64,000 bases of DNA from Atopomonas hussainii (GTDB taxonomy: Bacteria; Pseudomonadota; Gammaproteobacteria; Pseudomonadales; Pseudomonadaceae). A program made the position numbers and the translations under genes. The notes under the pieces were generated by a model that had not been told where the DNA came from, searched no databases, and worked only from the letters and a program-made list of their open reading frames with translations. Every line of letters begins with the position of its first letter. The stretch's first letter is position 1. The stretch is taken from positions 62,001 to 126,000 of the forward strand of contig NZ_FOAS01000011.1 in NCBI RefSeq assembly GCF_900109735.1, in the 5' to 3' direction. Positions 47,745-57,042 of the stretch are shown here, in pieces.

Positions 47745-49409
47745 ATGAGCAGTGGCGCCAACTCTTTGAGCATGGTTCGCGATGTGCTGTTTGCGACCAT
47801 GGAGCAGGCGGAGCAGAACCTCGAGCACTTTATTGCTGAGCGGGACAACAGCAGTCTGTTGCAGTCGTCGGTAGAGTGTCTGCAGCAAATCTATGGCAGC
47901 CTGAAAATTATCGATCTGCCCGGTGCTGCCTTGCTGGCGCAAGAGCTTTGCCAAGCCGCGATGGATATCCCCGAAGGTGCGGGCAATGAGCGCGATGGCC
48001 AACTCTCTGCCATCAGTAATGGCTTGTTTGTTTTGCGCCGCTATCTGGAAAACCTCGAAACCAACCGTGTTGAGTTGCCGGAACTACTGATTCCGGTGAT
48101 TAACGAGCTGCGCCAAGTGCGCAGTGAACCCTTGTTGGACGAAAGCTTCTTTTTCAGCGTGCGTCTGGATCACACCCGCGCCACGCAAGGCGCCGTGCAA
48201 GATAACCCAGAGCTGCAAAAGCGCCTGCGCCAGATGTACCAAGTGGGCTTGCTCGACTTACTGCGCGAGAATAAGCCCTACGCTGGCATGAAGATCATGC
48301 TGCGCGCGCTGCACCGCTTAGATGGCCAACTCGGCGCGGGGCCGCTGACGCGTCTGTGCTGGGTTGCCGCTGCCGCGCTGGAAACCATGGTTGATGCACA
48401 CATGCTGCTGCGTCCGTCGCGTAAGCGCCTGTTCGCGCGCGTCGATCGCGAGCTGCGGCAAATACTGCAAGCCACGGCGGGCTACGAAGCGCCCAAGCCG
48501 CTGCTCAAAGAGTTGCTCTACTTAGTTTCGCTGGGCGATGGCAAGGGCTCGTTGGCCCAGCAAGTGCGCACGGTATTTAACCTAACGGCGCTGCCGTTCA
48601 ACGATCAGTACCTGGAAGAGCAATACCAGCAGATGGCTGGTCCCGGGCATTCGGTGATGCGCTCGGTGTCTGTCGCGCTGCGCGAAGAGCTATCCAGCCT
48701 GAAAGATTTGGTCGATCTGATCGAACGTGGCGCTGCGCAAAGCGATGCGTTTGCCCAGCTGCATGCCTTGATGGGCCGCTTGGCGAAAACCTTGGGCGTG
48801 GTGGGTTTAACCTCCGCCGGCAATGCCTTAGATGCCCAATTGCCAGTGGTGAAAAACTGGATTGATGCCGAGCAATTAGGCAGCCGTGACGAGCTGAATA
48901 ACCTCGCCGATGCTGTGCTGTATACCGAAAGCATGGTGGCCAGCCTTGAGCGCGGTGAGCGCAAATTGCGCCCCAGCGAAGCGCAGCCGGGCAGTGAGGC
49001 GGAGTCTTTCGCGGCTAACCAACTGGCTGAAGCACGCATTGTGCTGTTGGATGAAGCGGCGTCTGGTTTGGCTTTGGCCAAGCGTGCAATTACCGCGTAT
49101 CTGGAGTCCAACGGCGACAAGATGCACTTGGCCAATGTGCCGGCCAGCTTGCAAGCGGTACGCGGTGGCTTGTGGTTCTTGGGCCAAGAGCGTGCTGGCG
49201 AGCTGATTGGCTTGTGCGCCGACTACATTCTGCAGCAAATGATTGAAAGCCCTGCGATGCCGTCGGAGCCCATGCTGGAAACCTTAGCCGATGCGCTGAC
49301 CAGCTTGGAGTACTTCTTAGAAGGTGGCGCCACACAAAGCGCGGGGCAGCCGGATGTGCTCGGTTTGGCGGGTGAAAGTGTGCGTGCCTTGGGCATGAAC
49401 GCGGCCTAA
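47745..49409 (+). CDS. fimL: FimL, type IV pilus/twitching regulator homologous to the ChpA N-terminus
   Basis: 554 residues, fully helical in appearance, with repeated four-helix Hpt-like segments as in the ChpA N-terminal region but no phosphoacceptor HxxKG motif. In P. aeruginosa FimL (556 residues) works with FimV at the cell pole to raise cAMP through CyaB and to support twitching. Assignment rests on length, the opening (VRDVLFATMEQAEQNLEHFIAE), and the neighbours nhaB and nudC, matching the fimL locus. nudC starts 2 bases after its stop. Confidence 0.8.
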   Translation: MSSGANSLSMVRDVLFATMEQAEQNLEHFIAERDNSSLLQSSVECLQQIYGSLKIIDLPGAALLAQELCQAAMDIPEGAGNERDGQLSAISNGLFVLRRYLENLETNRVELPELLIPVINELRQVRSEPLLDESFFFSVRLDHTRATQGAVQDNPELQKRLRQMYQVGLLDLLRENKPYAGMKIMLRALHRLDGQLGAGPLTRLCWVAAAALETMVDAHMLLRPSRKRLFARVDRELRQILQATAGYEAPKPLLKELLYLVSLGDGKGSLAQQVRTVFNLTALPFNDQYLEEQYQQMAGPGHSVMRSVSVALREELSSLKDLVDLIERGAAQSDAFAQLHALMGRLAKTLGVVGLTSAGNALDAQLPVVKNWIDAEQLGSRDELNNLADAVLYTESMVASLERGERKLRPSEAQPGSEAESFAANQLAEARIVLLDEAASGLALAKRAITAYLESNGDKMHLANVPASLQAVRGGLWFLGQERAGELIGLCADYILQQMIESPAMPSEPMLETLADALTSLEYFLEGGATQSAGQPDVLGLAGESVRALGMNAA

Positions 49410-49411
49410 AG

Positions 49412-50233
49412 ATGAGCTGGCTGCCGGAGCTGTTTGACGACCACGGCGCTGCACCGTGGGTGTTGGTGCATAGCCAACAGCAGTTTCTCTGTGACGAACT
49501 CGGCGCCCTGCTGCCGCAGGCTTTTTGGCGCAGCCGTGGTGCGGCGAGTCTGCTGGAAGTGCCGCTCGGCCAGTGGCGCGGTGAGCGCGTGTTATTGGTC
49601 GAGTTGGACGCGCCGGATCACTCGCTTGGCCAGTGGCAAGCAGTCCGCCAGCTGATGTTCAGCGCCACGGGCGATGAGTTCTCGCTATACCGTTATGCCA
49701 CGCAAATTGGCTTGTGGGCACGCCAGCACCGCTTTTGTGGCAGCTGTGGTGCACCCACGCAACTGCTGGGTTACGAGCGTGGCGCACATTGCCCGCACTG
49801 CCGATTAACCCAATACCCGCGCTTGTCGCCTTCGATCATCACCCTGATTACCCGTGGTGATGAGGTGCTGTTGGGGCGTGCGCCGCATTTTCCACCGGGT
49901 ATGTACAGCACCTTGGCGGGTTTTGTAGAGCCCGGCGAAAGCCTAGAGGCGTGCCTTAAGCGTGAAGTGCGTGAAGAGGTGGGTGTCGAGCTGGGCGCTA
50001 CGCGCTATCTGGCTAGCCAAAACTGGCCGATGCCGCATTCGCTGATGGTCGGCTTCTTCGCGGAATACGCCAGTGGCGAAATTCGTGTGCAGGAAGAAGA
50101 GTTAGAAGACGCGCGCTGGTTTGCACTCGATCAGCTGCCGCACTTGCCGCCTCGGCAAACGATTTCACGCTACCTGATCGACACCTATCTGCTTGAGCGT
50201 GGCCGGTTAGTGGAACCAGTGCTGCCAGGCTAA
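49412..50233 (+). CDS. nudC: NAD(+)/NADH diphosphatase NudC (RNA decapping Nudix hydrolase)
   Basis: 273 residues. The zinc ribbon is C-x2-C then C-x2-C (FCGSCGAP, HCPHC), the Nudix box is GFVEPGESLEACLKREVREEVGVEL, and the NudC-specific motif SQPWPFPxS appears as SQNWPMPHS. The enzyme hydrolyses NADH and removes NAD caps from RNA. It starts directly after fimL, probably cotranscribed. The last 27 bases overlap the end of the convergent permease gene. Confidence 0.93.
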   Translation: MSWLPELFDDHGAAPWVLVHSQQQFLCDELGALLPQAFWRSRGAASLLEVPLGQWRGERVLLVELDAPDHSLGQWQAVRQLMFSATGDEFSLYRYATQIGLWARQHRFCGSCGAPTQLLGYERGAHCPHCRLTQYPRLSPSIITLITRGDEVLLGRAPHFPPGMYSTLAGFVEPGESLEACLKREVREEVGVELGATRYLASQNWPMPHSLMVGFFAEYASGEIRVQEEELEDARWFALDQLPHLPPRQTISRYLIDTYLLERGRLVEPVLPG

Positions 50234-50980
50234 GCGCGCGGTTAATGCCAACACCACCAAAATAAATACCGGGCGAATCAGTTTAGAACCGCCGGCAATG
50301 GCTGTGCGTGCACCAAAAAAAGCGCCCAGCATCAACGCTAAGCCCATGGCAATGCCCAATACCCAGGCCACGTGGCCGTGGATGGCAAACACGGCCAGCG
50401 CCATGCCATTGCTGACAAAGTTCATCGTCCGCGCCACGCCGCTGGCACGCACTAGCTCTAGCGGGTAGAGCAGCAGGGTAGAGACCGTCCAGAAAGCACC
50501 GGTGCCGGGGCCCGCCACGCCGTCGTAAAAACCAAGGCCTAAGCCTTGCGGCCACTGCCGGCCTTGGCGAATAGGAATGTCATCGTGCTTGGGGTGTTCG
50601 GGCGTTTTACCCAACAGCAGATACAGGCCACAGGCAAACACCACCGCCGGCAGCATTTGGTTGATCCATTCTGCCGGCAGCGCATCAGCAATCAGGGCGC
50701 CGATCGCAGAGCCAATGGCGGTGGCGATCAGCGCCGGTTTCCACTGCGTAGGGTTAAACAGTTTGCGGCGGTAAAAGGTTACCGTGGCGGTGGCCGAGCC
50801 AAAGGTGGCGGCTAGTTTGTTGGTGCCTAATACCAAGTGCCCAGGCAGGCCTGCCATCATCAGTGCGGGAATGGTTAAAAGGCCACCGCCGCCGGCAATC
50901 GCATCAATAAAACCTGCGGTAAATGCCACCGCGGCCAGCACCAAAACCACCTCTGGTGAGACCATCATTTCAATCAGCAT
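50207..50980 (-). CDS. TSUP (TauE/SafE) family membrane permease
   Basis: A sulfite/sulfonate-exporter family protein, 257 residues from ATG 50980 (MLIEMMVSPEVVL); the upstream open frame lacks support. The family signature is AGFIDAIAGGGGLLTIPALMMAGLPGHLVLGTNKL, followed by about seven more hydrophobic segments and a second repeat with GFYDGVAGPGTGAFW. The transported anion is unknown. It overlaps the nudC 3' end by 27 bases in antisense orientation. Confidence 0.85.
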   Translation of the reverse strand: MLIEMMVSPEVVLVLAAVAFTAGFIDAIAGGGGLLTIPALMMAGLPGHLVLGTNKLAATFGSATATVTFYRRKLFNPTQWKPALIATAIGSAIGALIADALPAEWINQMLPAVVFACGLYLLLGKTPEHPKHDDIPIRQGRQWPQGLGLGFYDGVAGPGTGAFWTVSTLLLYPLELVRASGVARTMNFVSNGMALAVFAIHGHVAWVLGIAMGLALMLGAFFGARTAIAGGSKLIRPVFILVVLALTARLAWQHWFH

Positions 50981-51076
50981 GAGTGACCTTTGTGCAGACT
51001 GTGACCGTCTCGGCTGGCGGTGTGCCGGCGGGCCACGCATAATTCGGGCATTGATCCTAACAGGGAAGCAAAGTGC

Positions 51077-51727
51077 ATGCAGTATCTGGGTTTGGCGCTG
51101 TTGGTGGGTTTGCTGGCGCTGGTGTGCGTGTTGGTGGCGCTGCGTATTTTGCTCGGCGGCAATTGGCTGCTCGGTTGGCTGCGCGGCACCTTAGGCCTGT
51201 TGGTGTTAGCGGTCAGCGCGGTGATCGGCGTGGTCGCGTGGGACGTCACCAGCTATCAAGTGTTGCCGCAAGATAAGCCACTGGCGACGCTGAGCTTTCA
51301 GCGCCAAGGGCCGCAACAGTTTCGCGTGACTTTGCAGGAGCACGGTGACGAGCGCCTGTATGAAATGCGCGGCGACCTGTGGCAGCTGGATGTGCGCGTG
51401 CTGCACTTTAAAGGCGTGGCGGCGTTGCTGGGCTTTCAGACGGCCTATCGTTTAGAGGCCTTGGCGGGCCGCTATTTGGCCTTGGAGCAGCAAAATAACT
51501 CGTTGCCGAGCCAAACCGCACTGGCCAAAAGCCCTTACGGCATCGATTTTTGGCGTTTGCTGCGGGAAAACCAGCGCGATTTGATGCTGTTTAAGCCCGA
51601 AGCCGGGCGCATCACCTTTTTACCTATGGCCGACGGCGCGCTGTTTGCCGTACGCCAGAGTGCCACTGGCTTAGTGGTTGAGCCGTTGAACACGGCGGCT
51701 GAGCAAGCGCTGCGCGATTGGCAGTGA
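51077..51727 (+). CDS. Two-helix membrane protein of unknown function
   Basis: 216 residues from ATG 51077, with GGAAG upstream. Two N-terminal transmembrane helices (LGLALLVGLLALVCVLVALRILL and GTLGLLVLAVSAVIGVVAW) are followed by a 150-residue soluble domain with beta-strand character (PLATLSFQRQGPQQFRVTLQEHGDERLYEMRGDLWQLD). Homologues exist in Pseudomonas, sometimes labelled multidrug transporter without clear support. No motif recognised. It ends at a long perfect terminator. Confidence 0.7.
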   Translation: MQYLGLALLVGLLALVCVLVALRILLGGNWLLGWLRGTLGLLVLAVSAVIGVVAWDVTSYQVLPQDKPLATLSFQRQGPQQFRVTLQEHGDERLYEMRGDLWQLDVRVLHFKGVAALLGFQTAYRLEALAGRYLALEQQNNSLPSQTALAKSPYGIDFWRLLRENQRDLMLFKPEAGRITFLPMADGALFAVRQSATGLVVEPLNTAAEQALRDWQ

Positions 51728-51738
51728 TTCTCTCGCGC

Positions 51739-51778
51739 TAAAACAACACAGGGGCCGATTGGCCCCTGTGTTGTTTTA
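51739..51778. terminator. Bidirectional terminator
   Basis: A perfect 18-bp stem with GATT tetraloop; GC-rich core GGGGCC / GGCCCC and A/T tracts on both sides, between converging genes. Confidence 0.85.
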
Positions 51779-51790
51779 CTGAGTAGCGTT

Positions 51791-52558
51791 TTAGGCTAAG
51801 AAGCCGCCATCGACGTTCAGCGTCACGCCGGTGGTGTAGCTCGAAGCAGCGCTGGCTAAGTACAGCACGGCACCGGCCATTTCTTCCGGCATCGCCACGC
51901 GGCTGGCGGGGATGCGCTGCAGAGCGGTTTTCAGAATCGCATCGTTGCTGGTCAGGGCAGAAGCGAACTTAGTATCGGTCAGGCCCGGTAGCAGGGCGTT
52001 GCAGCGAATGCCAAGGCCAGCGCACTCTTTGGCGAACACTTTGGTCATGTTGATCACGGCGGCTTTAGTCACCGAGTAAATGCCTTGGAAGTGGCCCGGT
52101 GTGACGCCATTGATCGAGGCTACGTTGATGATGCTGCCGCCGCCGTTTTTCTTCATCAGCTTGCCGGCTTCTACCGACATGAAGAAATAACCACGGATAT
52201 TCACATCGACGGTTTTCTGGAAGGCGACTAAGTCAGTGTCCAGCACGTGGCAGAACTGCGGATTCGTGGCCGCGTTGTTGACCAGAATATCCAGCTTGCC
52301 GAACTGCTCGCTGATGGTGGCGAAGGCGGAGCTGATTTGCTCCATTTCGCCAATGTGGCAGGCCAGTGCGGTGGCTTGGCCGCCGGCTTCGCGAATGCTC
52401 GCGGCTACGGCTTCGCAGCCATCCAGCTTGCGGCTGGAAACAATCACGTGGGCACCTTGTTGGGCCAGCAGGCGGGCGATGGCCTCACCAATGCCGCGGC
52501 TGGCGCCAGTGACGAGTGCTACTTTGCCTTCGAGGTCGAACAGATCGGTCTTTTGCAT
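51791..52558 (-). CDS. Short-chain dehydrogenase/reductase (SDR)
   Basis: A classical SDR of 255 residues: cofactor motif TGASRGIGEAIA, NNAAT, catalytic Ser in NVASINGV, and Y-x3-K (YSVTK). The product ends with the usual NVDGGF. It follows the phosphotransferase gene by 12 bases on the same strand. That pair is conserved in Pseudomonas and mammalian ACAD10/11 work suggests handling of hydroxyacyl compounds. The substrate is unknown. Confidence 0.85.
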   Translation of the reverse strand: MQKTDLFDLEGKVALVTGASRGIGEAIARLLAQQGAHVIVSSRKLDGCEAVAASIREAGGQATALACHIGEMEQISSAFATISEQFGKLDILVNNAATNPQFCHVLDTDLVAFQKTVDVNIRGYFFMSVEAGKLMKKNGGGSIINVASINGVTPGHFQGIYSVTKAAVINMTKVFAKECAGLGIRCNALLPGLTDTKFASALTSNDAILKTALQRIPASRVAMPEEMAGAVLYLASAASSYTTGVTLNVDGGFLA

Positions 52559-52570
52559 GGGAATCTCCGC

Positions 52571-53644
52571 TTACAGCTGTGATTGTTTGATGACGTTAAG
52601 GGCGACCTGCTCCAGCAGCTTGTTCATCATACTGAACTGCGCAAAGCGCTTGTCCTGGGTTTGGCCATGGTAATAGCGGTAGTAAATCTGCTGCACGATG
52701 CCGGCTAGACGGAACAGCCCGTAGCAGTAGTAGAAGTTGATGCACGGTAGCTCAATGCCGGCTTTCTCCGCGTAATAAGCAGCGAACTCGGCGCGGGTCA
52801 GCATGCCGGGGGCATTGCTCGGTTGGCGGCGCATCATCTGCATGGGTTGTGGGTCGCCGGCTTCAATCCAATAGGCGAGGGTGTTGCCCAGATCCATCAG
52901 CGGATCGCCAATGGTGGTCAGCTCCCAGTCCAGCACGCCGATGATGTTCATCGGGTCTGCGGGGTCGAGTAGCACGTTGTCGAAGCGATAGTCGTTGTGC
53001 ACGATGCCGGGCTTGGCGTGGTCGGCGGGCATTTTTTCGCGCAGCCACGTTTTCACGCTGTCCCACTGTGGCACATCGGGGGTGATGGCTTTTTCGTAAC
53101 GGTCGATCCAGCCTTCGATTTGCCGCTTCACGTAGCCTTCGGGGTTGCCCAAGTCGCCTAGGCCGCAGGCCTTGTAGTCGACGTTATGCAGCTCAACCAG
53201 TTTGTCGATAAAGCTGTGGCACAGGGCGCGGGTTTGCTCGGCGCTAAAGTTCATTTCGCTGGGCAAATCGCTGCGCAAAATGATGCCTTTAACGCGCTGC
53301 ATTACATAAAACTCATCGCCAATCACGCTGTCATCGGTGCAATGCAGATAGGCTTTAGGGCAGTAAGGGAAGCCGTCGTTAAGCTGATTAAGAATGCGGA
53401 ACTCGCGGCCCATATCGTGGGCCGATTTGGCGCGACGACCAAAGGGCGGACGACGCAGCACAAATTCGTGTTCGGGGTACTTGATCAGGTAAGTCAGGTT
53501 GGAAGCGCCACCGGGGAACTGGCTAATTTCCGGTGTGCCGCTTAAGTTCATAGCAGGCAGGTGCTGCTTTAGATAGGCGTCGATGGTCTGAGAGTTGAGC
53601 TCTTCGCCTTGGCGAATCTGGGTGGCCTGATCGGTTAAGGTCAT
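52571..53644 (-). CDS. Phosphotransferase family protein (ACAD10/11-type APH kinase)
   Basis: 357 residues with the aminoglycoside-phosphotransferase fold. ATP lysine/arginine region FVLRRPPFG, catalytic loop IVHNDYRFDNVLLD and metal-binding GVLDWELTTIGDPLMDLG. This subgroup is related to the kinase domain of ACAD10/ACAD11, proposed to phosphorylate 4-hydroxyacyl-CoA; antibiotic resistance is not implied. First gene of a two-gene operon with the SDR. Confidence 0.85.
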   Translation of the reverse strand: MTLTDQATQIRQGEELNSQTIDAYLKQHLPAMNLSGTPEISQFPGGASNLTYLIKYPEHEFVLRRPPFGRRAKSAHDMGREFRILNQLNDGFPYCPKAYLHCTDDSVIGDEFYVMQRVKGIILRSDLPSEMNFSAEQTRALCHSFIDKLVELHNVDYKACGLGDLGNPEGYVKRQIEGWIDRYEKAITPDVPQWDSVKTWLREKMPADHAKPGIVHNDYRFDNVLLDPADPMNIIGVLDWELTTIGDPLMDLGNTLAYWIEAGDPQPMQMMRRQPSNAPGMLTRAEFAAYYAEKAGIELPCINFYYCYGLFRLAGIVQQIYYRYYHGQTQDKRFAQFSMMNKLLEQVALNVIKQSQL

Positions 53645-53771
53645 GCTTATCCCGCCTGTTTATGATGGTAGGGGAAAACTATTTGTTAATCTAATGATCC
53701 TGCGGCTGGCAAACAAGCGAGCCAAGAAAGGATCAGCTTGGGTGTTGTAGCAGAATTTGCGGGGGTTATAA

Positions 53772-54953
53772 GTGACGGCGCAATGGCGTTTTTGGCGCAA
53801 TTGGTTAATCAAGGATGGACAACCGCCCTCGGTGAATTGGAGCTTAGGGCCCGGTGCGTTTTTGTCCTATGACGAGTTGCTCAAGCACAGAGCCGGCTTG
53901 CCGGAAGATTTGCAGCAGGTATTGAGCCTAGAACCTTTACCGGCGGGCAGTCCGCTCTTTGTGCTCAACCAGCAAGCCCGTCAACAGCTGCACCAGCAGT
54001 TAATCCGTTGGCAGCAAGGCGGTGTGGCGAATATTGCCTTGGTCGGCCCGGAAGGCGTGGGTAAAACCACGTTGCTCAATCAGCTTGAAGCCGATATCGA
54101 ACAGGATATTTTGGTCCAGCGCTTGAGCGTGTCGGAGCGCATTCGTTCTGAGCCCGATTTACTGCGCTTTTTTGCCAAGGCCTTTGCCTTGCAGGATTGC
54201 CGCGATGTGCCCAGCCTGTGTGAGCAGCTAGAAGGCCTGTCGCCGCGCGTCATTCTGTTAGATGAAGCGGCGCTGCTAAACCTGCGGGTCTTGGATGCCG
54301 GCGTTGTGCTGCGGGCTTTGTGGCGCATCATGCTGGCGTCGCGGCATTTGGCGTGGGTGCATGTGTGGCCCGAGCAAACGTGGCGGCGGATTAAATGGCA
54401 GTGGCAGCTTGAGCCGTTGGTAAGCCAAGAAATCAACCTGCCGTGGCCGAACCAAGAAGAGTTTCTGCATGCGCTGCAGGTGCGTTTTGCGCTGTTAAAA
54501 GGGCAGGATCGCGACTTGTGGTGGCAAGCGCTCGATGCTCTGCCGGCCAGACCATTTGATCTGCAACACGAAGGGCTCACGGCCTTATATAAGCCTTGTC
54601 AGGGTAATTTTTTTAGCGCGGTGTATGCCGCCTTATGCGCCCTGCACCGTGATGTGGATGGGCGCATTTGGTTGCGTGGTTTTCGCATTCCCGAGCAGAT
54701 AAGTCTTCAGAATGTTGATGCTCGCACGCGGCTGACCTTGGCGGAGATCATGGCTCACGGTGCCTTATCAGCGGCTGAGCACGCCGAGATTTTCCAGCAG
54801 TCGGCAGATAACAGCGCATGGCTGCTGGGAGCTTTGCAGGCACGGCAGTGGTTGTTGCACGACCAATTGGGCGAGCAAGAGGTATTTCGTATTAATCCCT
54901 TGTTCGCACGCAGCTTGCTGACGGCACTGCGTGCCGCCAATGCGCTGTATTAA
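53772..54953 (+). CDS. AAA/P-loop ATPase of unknown role
   Basis: 393 residues. The N-terminal 85 are unrecognised. The P-loop domain has Walker A GPEGVGKT (92-99) and Walker B VILLDEA (160-166), resembling ExeA/STAND-type ATPases. A C-terminal helical region follows, with many Trp and Leu. GTG start with GCGGGGG upstream. No signal peptide or membrane segment. It is followed after 29 bases by an MscS-type channel gene on the same strand, so the two are probably cotranscribed. Function unknown. Confidence 0.65.
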   Translation: MTAQWRFWRNWLIKDGQPPSVNWSLGPGAFLSYDELLKHRAGLPEDLQQVLSLEPLPAGSPLFVLNQQARQQLHQQLIRWQQGGVANIALVGPEGVGKTTLLNQLEADIEQDILVQRLSVSERIRSEPDLLRFFAKAFALQDCRDVPSLCEQLEGLSPRVILLDEAALLNLRVLDAGVVLRALWRIMLASRHLAWVHVWPEQTWRRIKWQWQLEPLVSQEINLPWPNQEEFLHALQVRFALLKGQDRDLWWQALDALPARPFDLQHEGLTALYKPCQGNFFSAVYAALCALHRDVDGRIWLRGFRIPEQISLQNVDARTRLTLAEIMAHGALSAAEHAEIFQQSADNSAWLLGALQARQWLLHDQLGEQEVFRINPLFARSLLTALRAANALY

Positions 54954-54982
54954 CGGGCGCAACAGGGCCGCGAGGAGGCAAC

Positions 54983-55777
54983 ATGGATAACGCGTTCGTA
55001 CAGTTTTTGCAGCAAATATCGTGGTGGCAGTTAGGGCGCATCGCGCTGGTGTTGCTGGTGACGGCTGCGGTGTATTGGGGCAGTGCTTGGCTGCTGTTGA
55101 AAGCAGCTGAAAAACACCCCAAGCGCCGCTTGTTACTCTTGCGCTGGCGGCCGGGGGTTGGCCTGTTGCTGTGGAGTTCGGCGCTGGTTTACATCGCCAT
55201 GGTGATTCTGGCCTTGCCGACGCAGCTGTTAATGGGCGTTTTGGCCACACTGGGCTTGGCGGTGGGGCTGGGCGCGCAAGACTTACTGCGTAACCTGATT
55301 GCCGGTTTGGTGATTGTCTTCGACCGCCCGTTTGGCGTCGGCGATATGCTCGAAGTGGCAGAGCGCTATGGCGAAGTCACTCATATCGGTCTGCTCAGCA
55401 CGCGCTTGCAGACCTTCGACGACAACGAAATTTACGTGCCCAACCAGCTGTTACTGCAGCAGACCTTAAGCGACAGCAACGCGGGCTCCGTGGTTGAGCA
55501 GGTCAAGGTGCCCGTTAAAGTGCGTGCCAGCAGTGATTTAGCGGCACTGCGGCGCGTGGGCGAGCAAGTGGCGCGGGTGTCGCCGTATTGCTACTTGGCG
55601 CGGCCCGTGAGTGTGCAGCTGGAAGAAAGTAATGACTGGCAAGGCAGCGTGACGCTGAATATCAAGGCCTATGTGCTGGATGTGCGTTTAGAACGCGAAC
55701 TGGCCAGCGATATCTTGGCGCGCTTTAAAGCGCATGTGCCGGAGGCCTTGCTCGAGGCGGCGCCCAGTCAACATTAA
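54983..55777 (+). CDS. Small mechanosensitive channel, MscS family
   Basis: 264 residues: two or three N-terminal transmembrane helices, then the pore-lining TM3 and beta domain signature GLAVGLGAQDLLRNLIAGLVIVFDRPFGVGDMLEV, with the beta domain YGEVTHIGLLSTRLQTFDDNEIYVPNQLL. The C-terminal vestibule is present. It should open on membrane tension during osmotic downshock. GAGGAGG gives a strong SD. The unusual feature is the ATPase gene directly upstream. Confidence 0.88.
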   Translation: MDNAFVQFLQQISWWQLGRIALVLLVTAAVYWGSAWLLLKAAEKHPKRRLLLLRWRPGVGLLLWSSALVYIAMVILALPTQLLMGVLATLGLAVGLGAQDLLRNLIAGLVIVFDRPFGVGDMLEVAERYGEVTHIGLLSTRLQTFDDNEIYVPNQLLLQQTLSDSNAGSVVEQVKVPVKVRASSDLAALRRVGEQVARVSPYCYLARPVSVQLEESNDWQGSVTLNIKAYVLDVRLERELASDILARFKAHVPEALLEAAPSQH

Positions 55778-55836
55778 GCTGGCCTCGCTAACCGCAACTG
55801 GTTAGACTGCGCAAAACATCTGTATGGATAACCAGT

Positions 55837-56376
55837 TTGGCGCTTATTCTCGGTATCGACCCCGGCTCACGCTTAACCGGCTTTGGCATTGTGCGCAGCT
55901 TGGCGCGCGGCCAGTGCGAATACATTGCCTCGGGCTGCGTGCGAGCCGGCGACGGCCCGTTTGCCGAGCGCTTAGCGTTGATTTATCGCAGCCTTCGTGA
56001 AGTGATTAGCCAATATCAGCCCGAGTACGCGGCTATCGAGCAGGTGTTTCTGGCCCGCAACGCCGATTCAGCCCTTAAGCTTGGCCAAGCCCGCGGCGCG
56101 GCGGTTGTTGCGTTGGTGGAGTCCGGCTTGCCGGTGGAGGAGTACACAGCCACGCAGGTCAAACAAGCCTTAGTCGGCAAAGGCAGCGCCGATAAAGAGC
56201 AAGTACGGCAGATGGTCATGCACTTGCTCAAACTCACGCAAGCGCCGCAGATGGATGCCTCCGACGCATTGGCTATCGCCATTTGCCACGCCCATCATCA
56301 GCAGTCGCTGGTGCCTCACCAATTAACCGCCACGCGCCGCCGCAGTGGCCGTTTGCGCTTTAAGGAAATGCCATGA
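55837..56376 (+). CDS. ruvC: Holliday junction resolvase RuvC
   Basis: The endonuclease that cuts Holliday junctions after RuvAB migration. Catalytic acids are in GIDPGSR (D7), AIEQVF, and [12 protein letters not shown]. The reading frame starts at TTG 55837; no in-frame ATG or GTG lies upstream near it, and [12 protein letters not shown] aligns directly with the family N-terminus. The SD (GGAT) is weak. 179 residues. The stop overlaps the ruvA start by 4 bases. Confidence 0.95.
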   Translation: MALILGIDPGSRLTGFGIVRSLARGQCEYIASGCVRAGDGPFAERLALIYRSLREVISQYQPEYAAIEQVFLARNADSALKLGQARGAAVVALVESGLPVEEYTATQVKQALVGKGSADKEQVRQMVMHLLKLTQAPQMDASDALAIAICHAHHQQSLVPHQLTATRRRSGRLRFKEMP

Positions 56377-56978
56377 TTGGTCGCTTAAGCGGCACTCTGT
56401 TGGAAAAACAACCGCCGCACTTGCTGATTGATGTTGCCGGCGTGGGTTATGAAGTCGATGTGCCGATGAGTACTTTGTATCGCCTGCCGGCGCTGAATAA
56501 TCCGCTCACGCTGCACATCCACATGGTGGTGCGTGAGGATGCGCAGCTTCTATATGGCTTTTATGAAAAGCGCGAGCGCGAACTGTTCCGCGAGCTGATC
56601 CGCTTAAACGGCGTCGGGCCCAAGCTAGCGCTGACGTTAATGTCCGGGCTGGATGTCGACGATCTGGTGCGCTGCGTACAAGCGCAGGACACCTCCGCAC
56701 TGGTGAAAATCCCCGGCGTGGGCAAGAAAACCGCCGAGCGTTTGTTGGTCGAACTCAAAGACCGCTTTAAAGCCTGGGAAGCACTGCCGCAAATGGCCCC
56801 GCTGGTGCTGCCCAGTCAGCCAGAACCTTTGCCGGCCAGTGCTGAGAGTGATGCCGTGGCTGCGCTGGTGGCGCTCGGCTTTAAGCCGCAAGAGGCGAGC
56901 AAAGCGGTGGGGCGGATTAACGGCGAAGGCCTCAGCAGCGAAGAGCTGATCCGCCAAGCCTTAAAAGGCATGGTGTGA
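56373..56978 (+). CDS. ruvA: Holliday junction branch migration protein RuvA
   Basis: 201 residues: N-terminal OB domain ([28 protein letters not shown]), two helix-hairpin-helix motifs ([17 protein letters not shown] and [19 protein letters not shown]), and the C-terminal domain III that contacts RuvB ([18 protein letters not shown]). It is translationally coupled to ruvC by the ATGA overlap. Confidence 0.97.
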   Translation: MIGRLSGTLLEKQPPHLLIDVAGVGYEVDVPMSTLYRLPALNNPLTLHIHMVVREDAQLLYGFYEKRERELFRELIRLNGVGPKLALTLMSGLDVDDLVRCVQAQDTSALVKIPGVGKKTAERLLVELKDRFKAWEALPQMAPLVLPSQPEPLPASAESDAVAALVALGFKPQEASKAVGRINGEGLSSEELIRQALKGMV

Positions 56979-57042
56979 GTGCGTGGCTCGTTCTGCGTGG
57001 CGCACACAGGTACACTGCGGCCACGACGTTTGAGAGTGCCCC

